Source: Pedobacter sp. KBW06 (GTDB lineage: Bacteria > Bacteroidota > Bacteroidia > Sphingobacteriales > Sphingobacteriaceae). From it: a stretch of 64,000 nt of DNA. Every line of letters starts with the position of its first letter. The stretch's first letter is position 1. Where the stretch lies: the NCBI RefSeq assembly GCF_003852525.1, contig NZ_QAJL01000001.1, positions 1,079,133 to 1,143,132 on the forward strand. The letters are read 5' to 3'. Position numbers and translations under genes: made by a program. Under the pieces are notes generated by a model that saw only the letters and a program-made list of their open reading frames with translations, had not been told where the DNA came from and did no database searches. This document shows positions 63,413-64,000 of the stretch, in pieces.

Positions 63413-64000
63413 TTATCTGGGATTTAATTGATTTTCTAAAACCGGATTTCCAACCCTTGCATTCACCGGGATTTGCAATGCAGATCGTTTATCATTTGGG
63501 AGCAAAGTAGCATCGATCACACTGGAATTCTGATCCATCTTATGTGCTACACTGAGCCCAAGACGTTTAATGTCATACCATCTTAATCCTTCGGTCAGGA
63601 ATTCAACACGACGCTCTTTATACACCTCTGTAAGCAACTCAGCATTGCTCATGGCACCAGTATTTAATGCGGTGTAATTTATCAGTCTTACTTTTCTAAG
63701 TTCTTCCAGATCAAGGACTGCATTGGCAGGATTTGGTGCAGTTCCCCTGAGGTTGCCTTCTGCCCGGTTGAGCAATACTTCTTCCATATTAAAATACACA
63801 TACCTCGAAGTCTGCCAGCCTGTATTATTTTTAATGATAAATGTGGCATTATCAATCACAGTACCTGCATTTGAGGCAATGCTTCTTCTGTAATCGTTGT
63901 TTGCAATTTGGGTCAACACCTCCGGTGCCAGATAAAATCCGCCCCAGTTGTTACCAAAAGGATGATGTACATATTCGGACTGTACCGCCATGATGATGTT
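63413..64000 (-). CDS. RagB/SusD family lipoprotein, C-terminal part (cut by window end)
   Basis: The last about 195 codons of a SusD gene whose 5' part lies beyond 64000; the frame is open to the edge (…NII then MAVQSEY). The C-terminal SusD hallmarks are clear: SRYVYFNMEEVLLNRAEGNLRG, AVLDLEELRKVRLINY, LLTEVYKERRVEFLTEGLRWYDIKRLG. It is followed by the metallohydrolase and DUF4302 genes with 1 and 21 bp gaps. A SusC gene is expected upstream, outside the window. Confidence 0.9.
   Translation of the reverse strand, partial: NIIMAVQSEYVHHPFGNNWGGFYLAPEVLTQIANNDYRRSIASNAGTVIDNATFIIKNNTGWQTSRYVYFNMEEVLLNRAEGNLRGTAPNPANAVLDLEELRKVRLINYTALNTGAMSNAELLTEVYKERRVEFLTEGLRWYDIKRLGLSVAHKMDQNSSVIDATLLPNDKRSALQIPVNARVGNPVLENQLNPR

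Noticed and set aside
1..64000. CRISPR arrays, tRNA or rRNA genes, insertion sequences, prophage genes
   Set aside because: I looked for regular repeats, cloverleaf-like elements, transposase motifs and phage genes and found none that could be supported.

Overview
The window looks like a chromosome segment of a Bacteroidota organism close to Pedobacter (Sphingobacteriaceae). The reasons are four SusC and/or SusD-type outer-membrane systems, Bacteroidota-type ECF sigma/FecR pairs, LES-type lipoproteins (signal peptide, Cys, Lys-Lys), and two upstream regions that fit the TTG-N19-TAnnTTTG promoter of this phylum. I see no rRNA, tRNA, CRISPR array, transposase or phage gene.

Layout. (1) 1-9420: a DUF6624 protein, then an ECF sigma gene divergent from its FecR anti-sigma gene, then SusC (with STN signalling domain), SusD and a TPR-thioredoxin (TlpA-like) protein, closed by a 20-bp perfect hairpin. 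No glycosidase is present, so the imported substrate is not evident. (2) 9502-18595: a second signalling-type uptake locus. FecR, STN-SusC, SusD, a DUF4959/DUF5126/DUF5000 lipoprotein and a DUF4998 lipoprotein run on the minus strand. The only nearby sigma gene is convergent at the far end, behind an 11-bp perfect inverted repeat. (3) 18858-19880: an LLM-class flavin monooxygenase. (4) 20175-38931: a sialoglycan utilisation locus, the functional core of the window. Ten minus-strand genes run SusC, SusD, NanA lyase, NanM-like mutarotase, MFS transporter, GH33 sialidase, two-domain sialate O-acetylesterase, AGE-type epimerase, GH20 hexosaminidase and a double SGNH esterase. Two GntR/FadR-FCD regulators, identical at 166 of 221 aligned residues, sit at its two ends. 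The divergent promoter region carries two copies of a GTTATACATAAT element, one just upstream of SusC and one abutting the regulator start codon. (5) 38955-45722: a CBS-domain histidine kinase with a small unknown partner, a divergent HxlR/NmrA pair, and a two-propeller sensor kinase plus LuxR-type response regulator; the kinase appears to start at ATC. (6) 45748-54590: a serine hydrolase, an exported RidA-like protein lacking the usual arginine, and a five-gene operon joining a small His/Cys-rich membrane protein, an ABC ATPase, a TonB-dependent siderophore-type receptor and two DUF3526 ABC-2 permeases. (7) 54611-61165: a Tat-exported metallophosphoesterase, a DUF1569 protein, a DUF4153 membrane protein, small lipoprotein and membrane proteins, and a PAS/PAS histidine kinase. 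(8) 61332-64000: the 3' part of a further uptake operon (SusD C-terminus, zinc metallohydrolase lipoprotein, DUF4302 lipoprotein), cut by the window edge.

How the parts work together. In the nan locus the surface sialidase, esterases and hexosaminidase should trim sialylated, probably O-acetylated, glycans. SusCD imports the products, NanM interconverts anomers in the periplasm, the MFS protein carries sialic acid across the inner membrane, NanA splits it to ManNAc and pyruvate, and the AGE epimerase makes GlcNAc. The later GlcNAc kinase, NagA and NagB steps are not in this window. This locus seems controlled by cytoplasmic GntR repressors, and its SusC has no STN domain. Loci 1 and 2 instead have STN-SusC plus FecR plus ECF sigma, that is, trans-envelope signalling. 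All functions are predicted from sequence alone.
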